Shown: in pieces, positions 1 to 9,131 of the stretch
Position numbering within the stretch: the first letter of the stretch is position 1
Layout: every line of letters begins with the position of its first letter
From: CAYUQT01 sp964596165
Lineage (GTDB): Bacteria; Planctomycetota; Phycisphaerae; UBA1845; JAFGLZ01
Direction of reading: 5' to 3'
Length of the DNA: 30,313 nucleotides
Assembly (NCBI GenBank): GCA_964596165.1
Contig: CAZQTW010000070.1
Coordinates: forward strand, 1-30,313
Notes under the pieces: generated by a model
What the model saw: the letters and a program-made list of their open reading frames with translations, nothing else
Database searches by the model: none
What the model was told of the DNA's origin: nothing
Program-made: the position numbers and the translations under genes

Positions 1-180
1 ATCGAAGATTCTCAAGATTTTCTCGCTTACCCCGGACGGGCCTGAACGGTTACGAATTAGGTTAATCCACCACGCGACCGTTCCGATAACGGCTAGGGAG
101 GGCAAGGGGCATGCAGTCCGAAGACGTGCGGGTTTGGGACTGCGCTCCGGGACGATGGGTGGCGCCGGGATAGCCGGTTC
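1..180. other. Left-edge non-coding stretch, possible tail of an upstream gene
   Basis: No convincing gene starts here. Plus frame 1 reads IEDSQDFLAYPGRA and stops with TGA at 43-45. It could be the C-terminus of a gene lying left of the window, but 14 residues cannot identify it. Plus frame 3 is also open to a stop at 61-63. I see no clear -35/-10 pair for the gene starting at 181. Confidence 0.3.
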
Positions 181-1923
181 ATGCCGGCCGTGCCTGAGCG
201 AATGGGGGATGGCGTACCATTGGAGATCGCCTTGACGGGGTCGCGATTCAGGGGCATGGCCTTGCGGTTTGCGGCAGCCCAGACGGCGGTGTTGCTGTTG
301 TTCGGTCCGTACGTCGCCAACGTCTCCACGCACGAGTATCGCTATCGCAACATGTGGCAGACGCGCGATGCATTGTTTGTCATCGGATGCATGGCCGGCG
401 CGGCGGCGGCGGCTGTTGTCGTCGAAGGGCTGATTCGGCTGATGCGTCGCCCCAGGCTCGTGGCCGTGTTCGACCACCTGTTTGTGTTGGCGCTCGGCGC
501 GGGCGTTCTGGCGAACCTGTGGTTCTGCTCTTCCAGACCCGAAGGTTACAGTATCGGCAAGCTGGGGATGGAAACTCGAACGCTGTGGCTGCTGTTGTTT
601 GGTCTGGTGGGTTATTCTCTGGCCAATCCGGGTTTCAGACTCGTCGAGCGGTGCAAGCAGTTCTGTTTGATCGTCTGGCCCGCGGTGATTCTGGTCGGGA
701 TTCACATTCTGTGTTTGGGGACGTATCCTTCGCCCAGTGATCCGTTCCCTCAGGAGCGAACCCGGTCGACCGCAGCGTCAATTCGGCCGGCCCGCGATCG
801 GATGAGGCTGCAAGCGACGGTATCAGTAGTCAGCGACCCATCCAACGGGGCAGGACTTGCGGCGGCTTGCCCGCCTGTTTACGTGTTCGTGTTCGATGGC
901 TGGTCCTATGACCGGACCTTTGACAATGATAGGGTCAGGCCGGACCTGGTGAATTTGAGCCGGTTGCTGAAGCAATCCACTGCGTTCCGTGATGCCCATT
1001 CGCCGGGCGACTGTACGGAAGCATCCATGCCGCGGCTTCTGTTCCAAACGGACAAGAAGGCCGTCGTCCGAAGCGACGGTGTCGGGTTTGATGACGCGGG
1101 GCAGTACATCCCCGCCCGGCGACTTCGGAGCATCTACTCGGCCGTTGACGGGCGGGGTTACGACACGTTTCTCGTGGGCTATTCATTGCCCTATCGAACG
1201 TGGTTGGGACCCGAAGTTGGGACCTGTCGGAACTACCGCTGGTTTGAAAGCGGGCATGACGCCAGGGGGAAGCTGAGTGTCCTTGCGTACGGTGTGATCC
1301 GGTACTGGACAGATCCGTGGACGAGTTGGTTCTATCACCGTCGGATCGAGAAGGCCAGAGACGAATGGACTCTGCAGATCCATCAGGAGCTCAAACGCGA
1401 TGTGATGCAGCTCGTCGATCGCGACGGGATGGGTTCTTTTGCGATTATTCATTACCCACTTCCTCATTACCCGTACTTTCTTGGCGAGACTTACGGCGAC
1501 GCATCGCCGTGTCGACTGTCCTGGGTATCCGAGGACCTCCATGGGTACGAGCGGAATTTGGTTCACATGGACGGCTTGATCGGCGAAGTGATCGATGCGA
1601 TGAGGCGAAGCGGTCAATGGGACGAAGCGATGGTGGTGCTGACATCGGATCATGCATGGCGCGACGATCCCGACCGGCAAACCCGGTCGGCGTCGAGCGA
1701 CCTTACGCACGTGCCGCTGATCGTCAAGTTCCCCAACCAACATGAGGGAGGCGTGTTCAGCACGCGTTTTGAAACGCGAAGGCTGAAGGTGCTGGTGGAG
1801 CATGCCTTGACGACGGCGGGCGAGATCGACGATCTCGACAAGCTGGTCGCATCGGCCATGTCGGTCGAGGGGTCACGAACGGGTCGTTGCGGACTGGCAC
1901 GTGCGGGTCGTGTTGGGGAGTAG
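181..1923 (+). CDS. Membrane-anchored sulfatase / phosphoethanolamine-transferase-fold protein
   Basis: 580 aa. The first ~180 residues hold about five hydrophobic segments (roughly 27-48, 63-87, 98-115, 134-148, 160-180). A soluble alkaline-phosphatase-superfamily domain follows, presumably outside the membrane. Visible active-site elements are FDGWSYD (238-244) with a metal-binding Asp, DCTEASMP (277-284) with a candidate Thr nucleophile, HYPLPHYPYF (424-433), and TSDHAW (488-493) with the paired Asp-His. There is no C-x-P-S-R formylglycine motif, so transfer or hydrolysis of a phospho-group on a glycan or lipid is likelier than true sulfatase activity; this is inference. A 65-aa membrane protein and a methyltransferase follow closely. 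ATG 181 has no strong Shine-Dalgarno. ATGs at 202 and 256 are alternatives that keep every membrane segment. Confidence 0.8.
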   Translation: MPAVPERMGDGVPLEIALTGSRFRGMALRFAAAQTAVLLLFGPYVANVSTHEYRYRNMWQTRDALFVIGCMAGAAAAAVVVEGLIRLMRRPRLVAVFDHLFVLALGAGVLANLWFCSSRPEGYSIGKLGMETRTLWLLLFGLVGYSLANPGFRLVERCKQFCLIVWPAVILVGIHILCLGTYPSPSDPFPQERTRSTAASIRPARDRMRLQATVSVVSDPSNGAGLAAACPPVYVFVFDGWSYDRTFDNDRVRPDLVNLSRLLKQSTAFRDAHSPGDCTEASMPRLLFQTDKKAVVRSDGVGFDDAGQYIPARRLRSIYSAVDGRGYDTFLVGYSLPYRTWLGPEVGTCRNYRWFESGHDARGKLSVLAYGVIRYWTDPWTSWFYHRRIEKARDEWTLQIHQELKRDVMQLVDRDGMGSFAIIHYPLPHYPYFLGETYGDASPCRLSWVSEDLHGYERNLVHMDGLIGEVIDAMRRSGQWDEAMVVLTSDHAWRDDPDRQTRSASSDLTHVPLIVKFPNQHEGGVFSTRFETRRLKVLVEHALTTAGEIDDLDKLVASAMSVEGSRTGRCGLARAGRVGE

Positions 1924-1978
1924 CCGAAGTCGTGGCCTGGCGGTTGTGTATCGCGGTAGATTGGGGTGGTTCGGAATC

Positions 1979-2176
1979 ATGAGATCATTAGCGTATATAG
2001 ACCCGAACGCGGGCAGCATTCTGCTTCAGTTGCTGATTGGATCGTTCGTCGGCCTGCTGCTCTTCTTTCGACAGAGTCTGGTTCACGCATGGAGTTTTCT
2101 TCTGGCTCGCGCCCGTCGGAAACCTTCGGGCAACAACAGGCCAACCGAAGCTCCGGTGAGGGATAGGCATCCATGA
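1979..2176 (+). CDS. Small YIDP-motif membrane protein (65 aa)
   Basis: 65 aa. The N-terminus carries YIDPNAGS (residues 6-13), then one hydrophobic helix (about 13-31) and a basic, Pro-rich tail. Tiny proteins with a YIDPG/N-x-G-S motif directly before a single helix recur beside polysaccharide-related membrane sulfatase and methyltransferase genes; I state this from memory of such loci. No biochemical role is known to me. The frame stays open upstream to 1901, overlapping the previous gene. ATG 1979 is chosen because the motif family begins a few residues before YIDP. The stop overlaps the next start as ATGA (2173-2176), so translational coupling is likely. It may be a membrane partner of the upstream sulfatase-fold enzyme. 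Confidence 0.75.
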   Translation: MRSLAYIDPNAGSILLQLLIGSFVGLLLFFRQSLVHAWSFLLARARRKPSGNNRPTEAPVRDRHP

Positions 2177-3594
2177 CGACAGCCCTTGAGGCCCCCCAGC
2201 GACAAAGTGCCTCCTTCAGGGACCCCAATGGATTCGTTTTCGAACTGGGAGGGCGGGTGTTTCGCGCCGTGGACCGCGCCTGTCTGGGGATCATACGCGA
2301 ATTGCAGCAGAGTGGTCTGTTGGAGCGCCTTGTCGACGATGGCATGGTGGTGGTCACCGAGATCGTGGAGGACGAGGCCCTGCTCCGTCGAATGCATGAG
2401 GCCTATCCCGGCGTCTACGGATTTCTGGAACACCGAAGCATTACGCCGATTAGCTATCCCTATGAATGGTCCACATCGATGTTGGCCGACGCCGGTATCC
2501 TCACGTTGGATCTTCAAATGCGTCTGCTGGAGCATGGATACTCGCTCAAGGACGCCACCGCCTACAACATTCAGTTTGTCGACGGGCGACCGGTGTTCAT
2601 CGACATACCTTCGATCGAGCGTCCGCGTCGGCTGGACATTTGGCCGGCGCTCGGTCAGTTCAACCGGATGTTCACGCATGCCCTCTTACTGAACGAAAGA
2701 AAGGGCCAAACGCTGCGCTCCTACTTCCTGGCGAATATCGACGGGAGTGGTATTCCCCAGGTTCGCCGCGCGTTCGGTCGATTGGAGCTTCTCAAGCCCG
2801 GTCTTCTGTTGGATCTTACAATTCCCTATCTGCTCGAAAGAAGAGCCGGCTCGATTTCACGTGGGTTGCCCCGCAGTCTGGCGGCGGCTCAGACGAGCCC
2901 TGAGGCACAGATCTTCAATCTGAAGCGGCTTCGATCAAAACTGAGGGGATTCAGTCTGCGTCACAGGGTGTCCGGTGCATGGACGGACTATACGCAGACA
3001 TGCAGCTATTCCGAGAGGGCGCACCAGTCAAAGACGGCGTCAATCCGCCGCTTCGTCCAGGAATACCGACCGGCGACGGTTCTCGACCTGGGCTGCAACA
3101 CGGGCTTCTATGCGCAATTGGCGGTCAAAACCGGCTGCCGCGTCGTTGCCGTGGACAGTGACCCCGAGAGCGTGGAGATTCTGTACCGTCAGGTCAGGGC
3201 CAATCGGGCGCCGATCCTGCCCTTGTGTATCGATATTACGAATCCCAGTCCGGCGATCGGATTTCGCAACAGGGAAAGGTCGAGTTTTCTGGACCGCATG
3301 AAGGTGGACTGTGTCTTCGTGTTGGCGCTGATCCACCATCTGCATGTACGGGGAAACCTGCCGCTTGCGGGCATCCGGGACATGCTTGCCGACATAACGA
3401 AGGAGTTTCTTGTTCTCGAGTTTATTCCGTCGAATGATGCGATGTTCCGGCGACTCATGGATTATCGAACCGAGGACTTCAGCGCCTACACGGTGGAATC
3501 GTGTATGGGTATCTTCGACGAGCGATTCGAACTGATTTCGCGCGAGTCTGTGGAAGACTCACCTCGGACTCTCTTGTTTTACAGGCGCCGCTGA
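2173..3594 (+). CDS. Large class I SAM-dependent methyltransferase with extra N-terminal domain
   Basis: 473 aa. The C-terminal half is a Rossmann methyltransferase: motif I VLDLGCNTGFYA at 303-314, the acidic end of strand 2 at VVAVDSD (324-330), and LALIHHLH (384-391) at the motif IV/post-IV position. The first ~250 residues are not methyltransferase. They contain DATAYNIQFVDGRPVFIDI (127-145), which resembles the catalytic loop and metal-binding Asp of kinase-like folds (D-x4-N ... ID). The layout reminds me of NoeA-like nodulation/cell-surface methyltransferases, from memory. Its ATGA overlap with the 65-aa membrane protein makes it the third gene of one transcript. The substrate is unknown; a surface glycan or its precursor is the contextual guess. 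Confidence 0.78.
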   Translation: MTTALEAPQRQSASFRDPNGFVFELGGRVFRAVDRACLGIIRELQQSGLLERLVDDGMVVVTEIVEDEALLRRMHEAYPGVYGFLEHRSITPISYPYEWSTSMLADAGILTLDLQMRLLEHGYSLKDATAYNIQFVDGRPVFIDIPSIERPRRLDIWPALGQFNRMFTHALLLNERKGQTLRSYFLANIDGSGIPQVRRAFGRLELLKPGLLLDLTIPYLLERRAGSISRGLPRSLAAAQTSPEAQIFNLKRLRSKLRGFSLRHRVSGAWTDYTQTCSYSERAHQSKTASIRRFVQEYRPATVLDLGCNTGFYAQLAVKTGCRVVAVDSDPESVEILYRQVRANRAPILPLCIDITNPSPAIGFRNRERSSFLDRMKVDCVFVLALIHHLHVRGNLPLAGIRDMLADITKEFLVLEFIPSNDAMFRRLMDYRTEDFSAYTVESCMGIFDERFELISRESVEDSPRTLLFYRRR

Positions 3595-3887
3595 GTCTGG
3601 GTTGTCGGCAATCCCGTGTCCGCCACACCTCCTTGTCGATTTATCGGACCCTGGGAAGCACCTGGAATGCCCGATGTTGGACAACCCCCATAGGAAGTAA
3701 GTATAGACCCGGACTTGCCCAGTCGATCTTCAGGAAGCAGGTGTAATTCCGCGCGCCGTATACGATCGGTATTCCGTCTTGCCGCGACTTGCAGGTACGG
3801 GTTGCGTGCGGACAGACCGACCTTCGTCTGCCGGCGAACTTCAGGGGCGGGCAAGTCGCGCGGCGTTGGCTTTTCGGGAAGTGACGC
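3595..3887. other. 293-bp intergenic region upstream of the hybrid kinase
   Basis: No gene seen. Just after the methyltransferase stop, 3599-3615 can fold as GGGTTG / TCGG loop / CAATCCC with one bulged T. It lacks a T-tract, so it is a weak terminator candidate. A poor sigma70-like pair lies downstream: TGGACA (3678-3683), 18-bp spacer, TATAGA (3702-3707). It would leave a long leader before the kinase start at 3888. Neither assignment is strong. Confidence 0.3.
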
Positions 3888-6800
3888 ATGTCCCTTCGAC
3901 TCAGGATTCCGCTGGTACTCCTGACGGCCACAGCGCTGTACACCGTTCTTGTCTACTGGGCATGGCGTTTCGTTGTGCATCCTGGCTTCTTTCTATTGGA
4001 GGAACAAGAAGCACGGACGAATATGGAACGTGTCCGTCAGGCACTCAACCGCGAGATTCGGCATTTCAGCGAAACGTCCATGGAATGGTTGGCACGCAAT
4101 GGAGTCCACGATTGCGTTCTTGAAATGGACCCCAATGGGGCCGCCCGGCTTGTTGCCAGGGATCTCGTCGACCGGGCTCTTGGCGAGTCCCGTCTCAACG
4201 TCATTTGCTTCTGTGATTCGGAGGGTAAGGTTCTGTGGGGCGAGGCCTATGCGGATGACGGCGAGCGAATTCGCGTCATCACGGATCTTGCGCGGTATGT
4301 CTTGACCTTACCCGAGCGACTGTTGAAACACGCCGATCCGCTCAGCCACGTTGACGGAATCGTCCTGACATTGGACGGACCGATGTTCGTGTCGGCAAGG
4401 CCCGTGGTCGCCGCCGACACCGGTGACCGGATTCGAGGAACGTTGATCCGAGGCAGGTTCCTGGACCGGGATGACCTCGAGAGGATAGCCGGGACCACCT
4501 GTGTGAAATTCCGCCTCTGGTCGGTCGGGGCCCGGGACATACCCTCTCGTGATGCCGCGGCGGCCGAGCGTATCAGTCCCCAACAGCCGATCCATCTGGT
4601 CAGGGAGAACAACGGTCTTCTCGGCGCCTATACCTTCTTCACGGGGATCGACGATCGCCCCGTACTGCTTTTGCGAGGGGACATCGCGCGGGACACGTTT
4701 ACTCGCGGGCTTGCCGCCACACGATTCCTGTTGCTCTCGTTGATAGGAGGCGGAGTCGTCACGTTCTTGGTGGCGTTTGTGATGATGCAGAAGACCGTGA
4801 CGGGTCCGATCGTCCGGTTGACTCACCGCATGGCATCGGCGGAGAAATCAGGCGAATCGCCCGAGGCGTGGGATACGGACGGCGTAGGGGAAATCGCAGC
4901 CTTGAAGAGGGCGATCGCCGGCATGATGACGCGAATCTCGGGCGACCTGGCGGACCGAAAGCGTGCGGAAGCGGACGTGCAGTCCGCCCAGAGCAAGCTG
5001 CAAGAGAACTATGACGTCATGGCCCGGATGGCCGAGGAAGCCCAGAAGGCACGGGAACAGGTGACGGCAGTCAACGCAAACCTTGAGCAGGCGATTGAGC
5101 GGGCGAACCAGATGGCGGTAAAGGCCGAGGTGGCGAACATTGCCAAGAGCCGGTTCCTCGCAAGCATGAGCCACGAGATCCGTACGCCTCTGAACGGCGT
5201 CGTGGGGATGATTGACTTGCTCCACGGCACGGAGTTGAACGATGCCCAACGCCGATATTGTCAGATTGCGAAGTCGTCGGCGGATATGCTGCTCAGTCTG
5301 ATCAACGACATCCTCGATTTCTCGAAGATTGAAGCGGGGCGTGTCGAGCTGGAATCCGTTGACTTCGACATCAACCGCATTTTCGACGACATCGTGGACG
5401 CATTTGCGCACCGCGCGAAAGAGCGAAAGACCGACTTAATAAGTTACATCGGTCAGGATGTGCCGGGTCTGGTGCGAGGCGATCCTGCTCGGGTGCGTCA
5501 GGTCCTCTCCAACTTGCTCAGTAATGCCGTCAAGTTCACCGACCAGGGGCAGATCATCGTTCGAGCGGTACTTGAGGAGCAGACGGAGGAGGCCGTGGTG
5601 GTTCGGTTCACGGTAACCGATTCCGGCATTGGGATTACACCGGCACAGAAGAGCCGGCTGTTTCAGCCGTTTGCTCAAGCGGACGTTTCCACCACCCGCA
5701 AGCACGGCGGTACCGGATTGGGCCTGGCCATCTGCAAGCGGCTCGTCGAATTGATGGGTGGACAGATCGGGGTCGAAAGCGAGCCCGGTCGAGGGTCCAC
5801 GTTCTGGTTCACGGTTCGATTGCGCCATGGGGCAGGTTCCTCGGAGGAACGGCGAACCTCGTCCGCCGCCCGTGATGTTCGGGGGCTTCGGATTCTTGCC
5901 GTGGACGACAACGAGACCAACCGCGAGATCCTGCAGAACTACCTGCAATCGTGGCAATTGGTGTCCGAAACCGTGCCGGACGCCCGGTCGGCGTTGGAAT
6001 CATTACGACGAGCCGCCGAGGCGGGGCAGCCGTTTGATGCCGCCATCATTGACTGGCACATGCCTGAAATCGACGGGATCGAACTGGCCAAGGCCATCAA
6101 GACTTCCGCGAGGATATCCTCGACGGTGTTGATTATGCTGACCTCTTTGGAGGACTCTCTCGACATTCGGGAATTGAAGCGTCTTGGGTTCTCCGCTCGG
6201 CTGACCAAGCCCATTCACCGATCAGGTCTATTTGACACGATCATTACGGCGATTACCGAAAACAGGCAGGTGGCCGCAGGGCTCGGATCTACTTGCATGG
6301 ACAACCCGGATAGAGATGCCGCGGTTTCTTCCCGAACAAGAGCCGAGGCTCGTCGGGATGCGCGCATCCTCTTGGCGGAAGACAATGAGATCAATCAGGT
6401 TGTCGTTGCCGAGCTGCTGGGTCGAGAAGGTTACAGTTGCGATATTGTGGAGAACGGTCGGCAGGCCATCGAAGCACTCAAGACGAAGGGCTACGACATC
6501 GTTCTGATGGACTGCCAGATGCCCTACATGGATGGTTTCGAGGCGACCAAGGCGATTCGTCAGTCGGAGGTGGCAGGTCCTCTTCATGTGGACGGACGCC
6601 ATCCACTACCGATCATTGCCTTGACGGCCAATGCCGTCAAGGGTGATCGTGAAGAGTGCCTTGCCGCGGGGATGGACGGCTACGTGCCCAAACCCATTGA
6701 CGCGGCGGAGTTGATCAGAGTCATCGAGTCATTCCTCAACGAAGAACGGTCGCCGTCCGCGGCGGAGACGGTGCCGATGCTGTCCGAGGAAGGACCTTCA

Positions 6801-7205
6801 TTGTCCGCCGGTCACGCGACCACCGTTCATATGTCGGGCGACGAGGCAAGTCCCTTTGACGTGCCTTCGTTGGTCAAACGTTGCATGGGGAACGCGCACC
6901 TCGCCGCCAAGTTGCTGGACCGATTCGAACCGCAGATGCGGAAGGATCTGGAGCAATTGGAGCAGAGCCTTCGACAGGGGGACATCGACGCGTTGACGCG
7001 TCTGGCGCACGGCATAAAAGGGGCTGGGGCCAATCTGTCGGCAGAGGGAGTTCGTTCCACGGCCCTTGAACTTGAGAGGCTTGGGCGCCAGAGGGAATTG
7101 GGGCAAGCGGGCGAGTTTGTGCAGAGGCTCAGAGAGGAGATAGAGGCATGTCTGACTTACTTGCCGCAGGCCAAAGAGGCCCTTGCGCGGGTCGGACAAG
7201 CCTGA
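3888..7205 (+). CDS. Hybrid sensor histidine kinase: CHASE4-like sensor, HAMP, HisKA, HATPase, two receivers, HPt
   Basis: 1105 aa inner-membrane sensor kinase with a complete internal phosphorelay. Two helices (about 7-29 and 279-300) bracket an extracytoplasmic domain whose start (ERVRQALNREIRHF...EWLARN) resembles CHASE4. A HAMP-like stretch (~300-355) and a coiled coil (~355-415) follow. Phosphoacceptor His429 lies in SHEIRTP. The ATPase domain shows the N-box NLLSNAVKF (542-550), DSGIGI (578-583) and GGTGLGL (607-613). Receiver 1 has DDN (673-675), Asp722 and Lys774. Receiver 2 has EDN (831-833), Asp875 and Lys935. The C-terminal HPt carries His1041 in AHGIKGAG. All key residues are intact, so His-Asp-His-Asp transfer is plausible. 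The response regulator begins 14 nt downstream, making it the obvious partner. The ligand is unknown. Confidence 0.93.
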   Translation: MSLRLRIPLVLLTATALYTVLVYWAWRFVVHPGFFLLEEQEARTNMERVRQALNREIRHFSETSMEWLARNGVHDCVLEMDPNGAARLVARDLVDRALGESRLNVICFCDSEGKVLWGEAYADDGERIRVITDLARYVLTLPERLLKHADPLSHVDGIVLTLDGPMFVSARPVVAADTGDRIRGTLIRGRFLDRDDLERIAGTTCVKFRLWSVGARDIPSRDAAAAERISPQQPIHLVRENNGLLGAYTFFTGIDDRPVLLLRGDIARDTFTRGLAATRFLLLSLIGGGVVTFLVAFVMMQKTVTGPIVRLTHRMASAEKSGESPEAWDTDGVGEIAALKRAIAGMMTRISGDLADRKRAEADVQSAQSKLQENYDVMARMAEEAQKAREQVTAVNANLEQAIERANQMAVKAEVANIAKSRFLASMSHEIRTPLNGVVGMIDLLHGTELNDAQRRYCQIAKSSADMLLSLINDILDFSKIEAGRVELESVDFDINRIFDDIVDAFAHRAKERKTDLISYIGQDVPGLVRGDPARVRQVLSNLLSNAVKFTDQGQIIVRAVLEEQTEEAVVVRFTVTDSGIGITPAQKSRLFQPFAQADVSTTRKHGGTGLGLAICKRLVELMGGQIGVESEPGRGSTFWFTVRLRHGAGSSEERRTSSAARDVRGLRILAVDDNETNREILQNYLQSWQLVSETVPDARSALESLRRAAEAGQPFDAAIIDWHMPEIDGIELAKAIKTSARISSTVLIMLTSLEDSLDIRELKRLGFSARLTKPIHRSGLFDTIITAITENRQVAAGLGSTCMDNPDRDAAVSSRTRAEARRDARILLAEDNEINQVVVAELLGREGYSCDIVENGRQAIEALKTKGYDIVLMDCQMPYMDGFEATKAIRQSEVAGPLHVDGRHPLPIIALTANAVKGDREECLAAGMDGYVPKPIDAAELIRVIESFLNEERSPSAAETVPMLSEEGPSLSAGHATTVHMSGDEASPFDVPSLVKRCMGNAHLAAKLLDRFEPQMRKDLEQLEQSLRQGDIDALTRLAHGIKGAGANLSAEGVRSTALELERLGRQRELGQAGEFVQRLREEIEACLTYLPQAKEALARVGQA

Positions 7206-7219
7206 GTAGGAGAAGTGCC

Positions 7220-8290
7220 ATGCGAGTCCTTATTGTCGATGATGATCCCATTTCCTTGGAGATCCTCGAACACGCCCTGATCCAAATGGGTCACGAGGTT
7301 GCGACGGCGACAAACGGCGAAGAGGCGCTCGAATTGCTGAGACGGGGGTGTTTCCGGCTAGTGATCTCCGATTGGGTCATGCCGAAGATGGATGGTGTCG
7401 AGTTGTGCCATGCGATTCGATTCGGGGATTTCCCGGGTTACGTCTATGTTATTCTTCTGACCGGTCATGACTCGCCGAAAGAGAAGGTGGTGGGGCTGGC
7501 AGCGGGGGCCGACGACTTCATTGGAAAGCCTTTCGACCCGGAGGAGCTCGCGGTACGAATTGCCACTGCGGAGCGAATCCTCTCGCTGGAGACCCGGGAC
7601 GTCGCCATTCTGGCGATGGCGAAGCTCGCCGAGAGTCGCGATCCGGAAACGGGGGCGCATCTCGAGCGAATTCAAGGATACTCGCGTGCGCTGGCTTGGC
7701 ACTTGGCCGGCGTGGAGGGTTTCCACAACGTGGTGGACCGCGAGTTCATCCGCCTGATTCACGTGACGAGTCCTCTTCACGACATCGGCAAGGTGGGCAT
7801 TCCGGACGGGATCCTCATGAAACCGGGGAAACTCACCCGCGAGGAATTTGAGGTGATGAAGACCCATACGACAATAGGCGCCCGCACGTTGGACGCGGCG
7901 CTTCGGCAATTCCCCGGCGTCCGCTTTCTTGAGATGGCGCGCGATATTGCCGCGTATCACCACGAATGGTACGACGGCCGGGGATACCCGGCGGGTCTGT
8001 CGGGTGACGCCATACCGCTTTGTGCTCGAATCGTCGCCATCGCCGACGTCTACGACGCGCTCATTACGCGTCGCGTCTATAAAGATGCCGTAGACCACCA
8101 GGAAGCCCGGTCGATCATTCTGAAGGAAAACGGCACGCACTTCGATCCGGCGATTGTGGAGGCCTTTCGGGAGTGTGAGGAGGAGTTTCAGACCATTGCC
8201 GAACGGTTGCGTGAAACGGACAGGCACGGCGCTCTCGGTCATGAGATCCGGCACAAAGACTCGCCTCATCTGGTCGGATCGGCACTCTGA
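7220..8290 (+). CDS. Response regulator with HD-GYP domain (predicted cyclic di-GMP phosphodiesterase)
   Basis: 356 aa. An N-terminal receiver (1-118) has the DDD acidic pocket (7-9), phosphoacceptor Asp51 in ISDWVMP, and Lys103. The HD-GYP output domain spans about 125-330, with GAH147 near its start, HDIGKVG (187-193), His216, HHEWYDGRGYP (247-257) and a later DVYDAL (276-281). The HD and GYP signatures are intact, so hydrolysis of cyclic di-GMP is predicted. The start is ATG 7220, preceded by TAGGAGAAG at good spacing. An upstream in-frame start at 7148 would overlap the kinase and add a non-homologous 24-residue tail. The gap to the kinase stop is only 14 nt, so the two genes almost certainly share a transcript and a phosphorelay output. 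The last ~20 residues are low-complexity and outside the domain. Confidence 0.93.
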   Translation: MRVLIVDDDPISLEILEHALIQMGHEVATATNGEEALELLRRGCFRLVISDWVMPKMDGVELCHAIRFGDFPGYVYVILLTGHDSPKEKVVGLAAGADDFIGKPFDPEELAVRIATAERILSLETRDVAILAMAKLAESRDPETGAHLERIQGYSRALAWHLAGVEGFHNVVDREFIRLIHVTSPLHDIGKVGIPDGILMKPGKLTREEFEVMKTHTTIGARTLDAALRQFPGVRFLEMARDIAAYHHEWYDGRGYPAGLSGDAIPLCARIVAIADVYDALITRRVYKDAVDHQEARSIILKENGTHFDPAIVEAFRECEEEFQTIAERLRETDRHGALGHEIRHKDSPHLVGSAL

Positions 8291-8375
8291 TCGCGACCGT
8301 GCGGAGAAATGGGTCCGCCGATCGGCGCCGAGGACCTTGCCGATCGCGGTATGAGTCGCAGGAGGGTCGGATGGT

Positions 8376-9131
8376 CTAGTGCACTTCGCGCATCAGCGGC
8401 CGGTCGAATTCGATTCCGACCGACAAGATTCGAACTCGACAGCATAGTTCGACGATTTCGACCACGCGCGGGTACGTGCTGTCGAGCATGGAGACAGTCA
8501 CGCGGACGAGTCGCGACTGATCGGCCTGCCATTGTTGCATTCCGGCCAGAAGCTTCGCGCCGGCTCGGAACTGATAGCTGGCGGGTTGACTGTCCAACTG
8601 ATAGCCGTTGTCGCTTTGGGAGAGCTCGCGGAGTTTCTCCTGAAGGACCGACCAGAAATCGTTATCCGTCGGACGTTGGGGGTCGGTCCACGACAGTTCG
8701 TAATGAAGTTGCACCTGACCGTCCTGGGGTCGCCTCCAAAGCAGACACTCACGGTAAACACTGCGGTCTTGTTTGTCGAAGCGGAACAAGATCATCCGCT
8801 GCGGCCTTGCGGGCACCAGAGGGGGCTGTCGAGGGATGAAGTACAACCACGCCGACCGATCGGCAGTCTCGGCATAAGGCAGTCCCAATACGAAGGCCAC
8901 CATTCGTCGATCGGCTTGCGGGGGGATCTGTTCGAACTGTTGGCGGATCTGATTCATCTCAGCCGCCGGGTCGCCGCAACCCGGTTGCGTCAAGCCGCAA
9001 AGTGAAAGCATGAGTATGGCGACCCCAAGGCCCAAGAAACGTTTCGACACGCCTGGACGACGGCGCCGTGTGACGGGCCGAGTGGGCCTTGATGCCGACT
9101 TCTCAATCGGGTTATGAACGAGCTGAGTCAT
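8376..9131 (-). CDS. Putative lipoprotein of unknown function
   Basis: 251 aa from ATG 9131. A hydrophobic stretch (FLGLGVAILMLSLCGL) ends in a lipobox, LTQPGC, giving a lipidated Cys at residue 52. From this ATG the n-region is long. A GTG at 9050 would give a textbook 25-residue lipoprotein signal but has no Shine-Dalgarno; ATG 9152 is a third option. The mature part contains a VLGLPYAE...SAWLYF pattern, then a basic beta-like stretch, loosely recalling BamE/SmpA outer-membrane assembly lipoproteins; I would not assign that function. The last part (MLDSTYPRVVEIVELCCRVR) has two adjacent Cys. The chosen start overlaps the end of the upstream permease by 20 nt, so it looks translationally coupled to that transport operon. 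Confidence 0.62.
   Translation of the reverse strand: MTQLVHNPIEKSASRPTRPVTRRRRPGVSKRFLGLGVAILMLSLCGLTQPGCGDPAAEMNQIRQQFEQIPPQADRRMVAFVLGLPYAETADRSAWLYFIPRQPPLVPARPQRMILFRFDKQDRSVYRECLLWRRPQDGQVQLHYELSWTDPQRPTDNDFWSVLQEKLRELSQSDNGYQLDSQPASYQFRAGAKLLAGMQQWQADQSRLVRVTVSMLDSTYPRVVEIVELCCRVRILSVGIEFDRPLMREVH

Noticed and set aside
8316..8327. Palindrome CGCCGATCGGCG as a terminator between convergent genes
   Set aside because: No T-tract on either side, and GATCGGC-type palindromes are common by chance in this composition.
8532..9005. 157-codon plus frame opposite the lipoprotein gene
   Set aside because: The minus frame has a lipobox and couples to the permease; this frame has no signal or Shine-Dalgarno support. 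Some doubt remains because the lipoprotein is itself an orphan.
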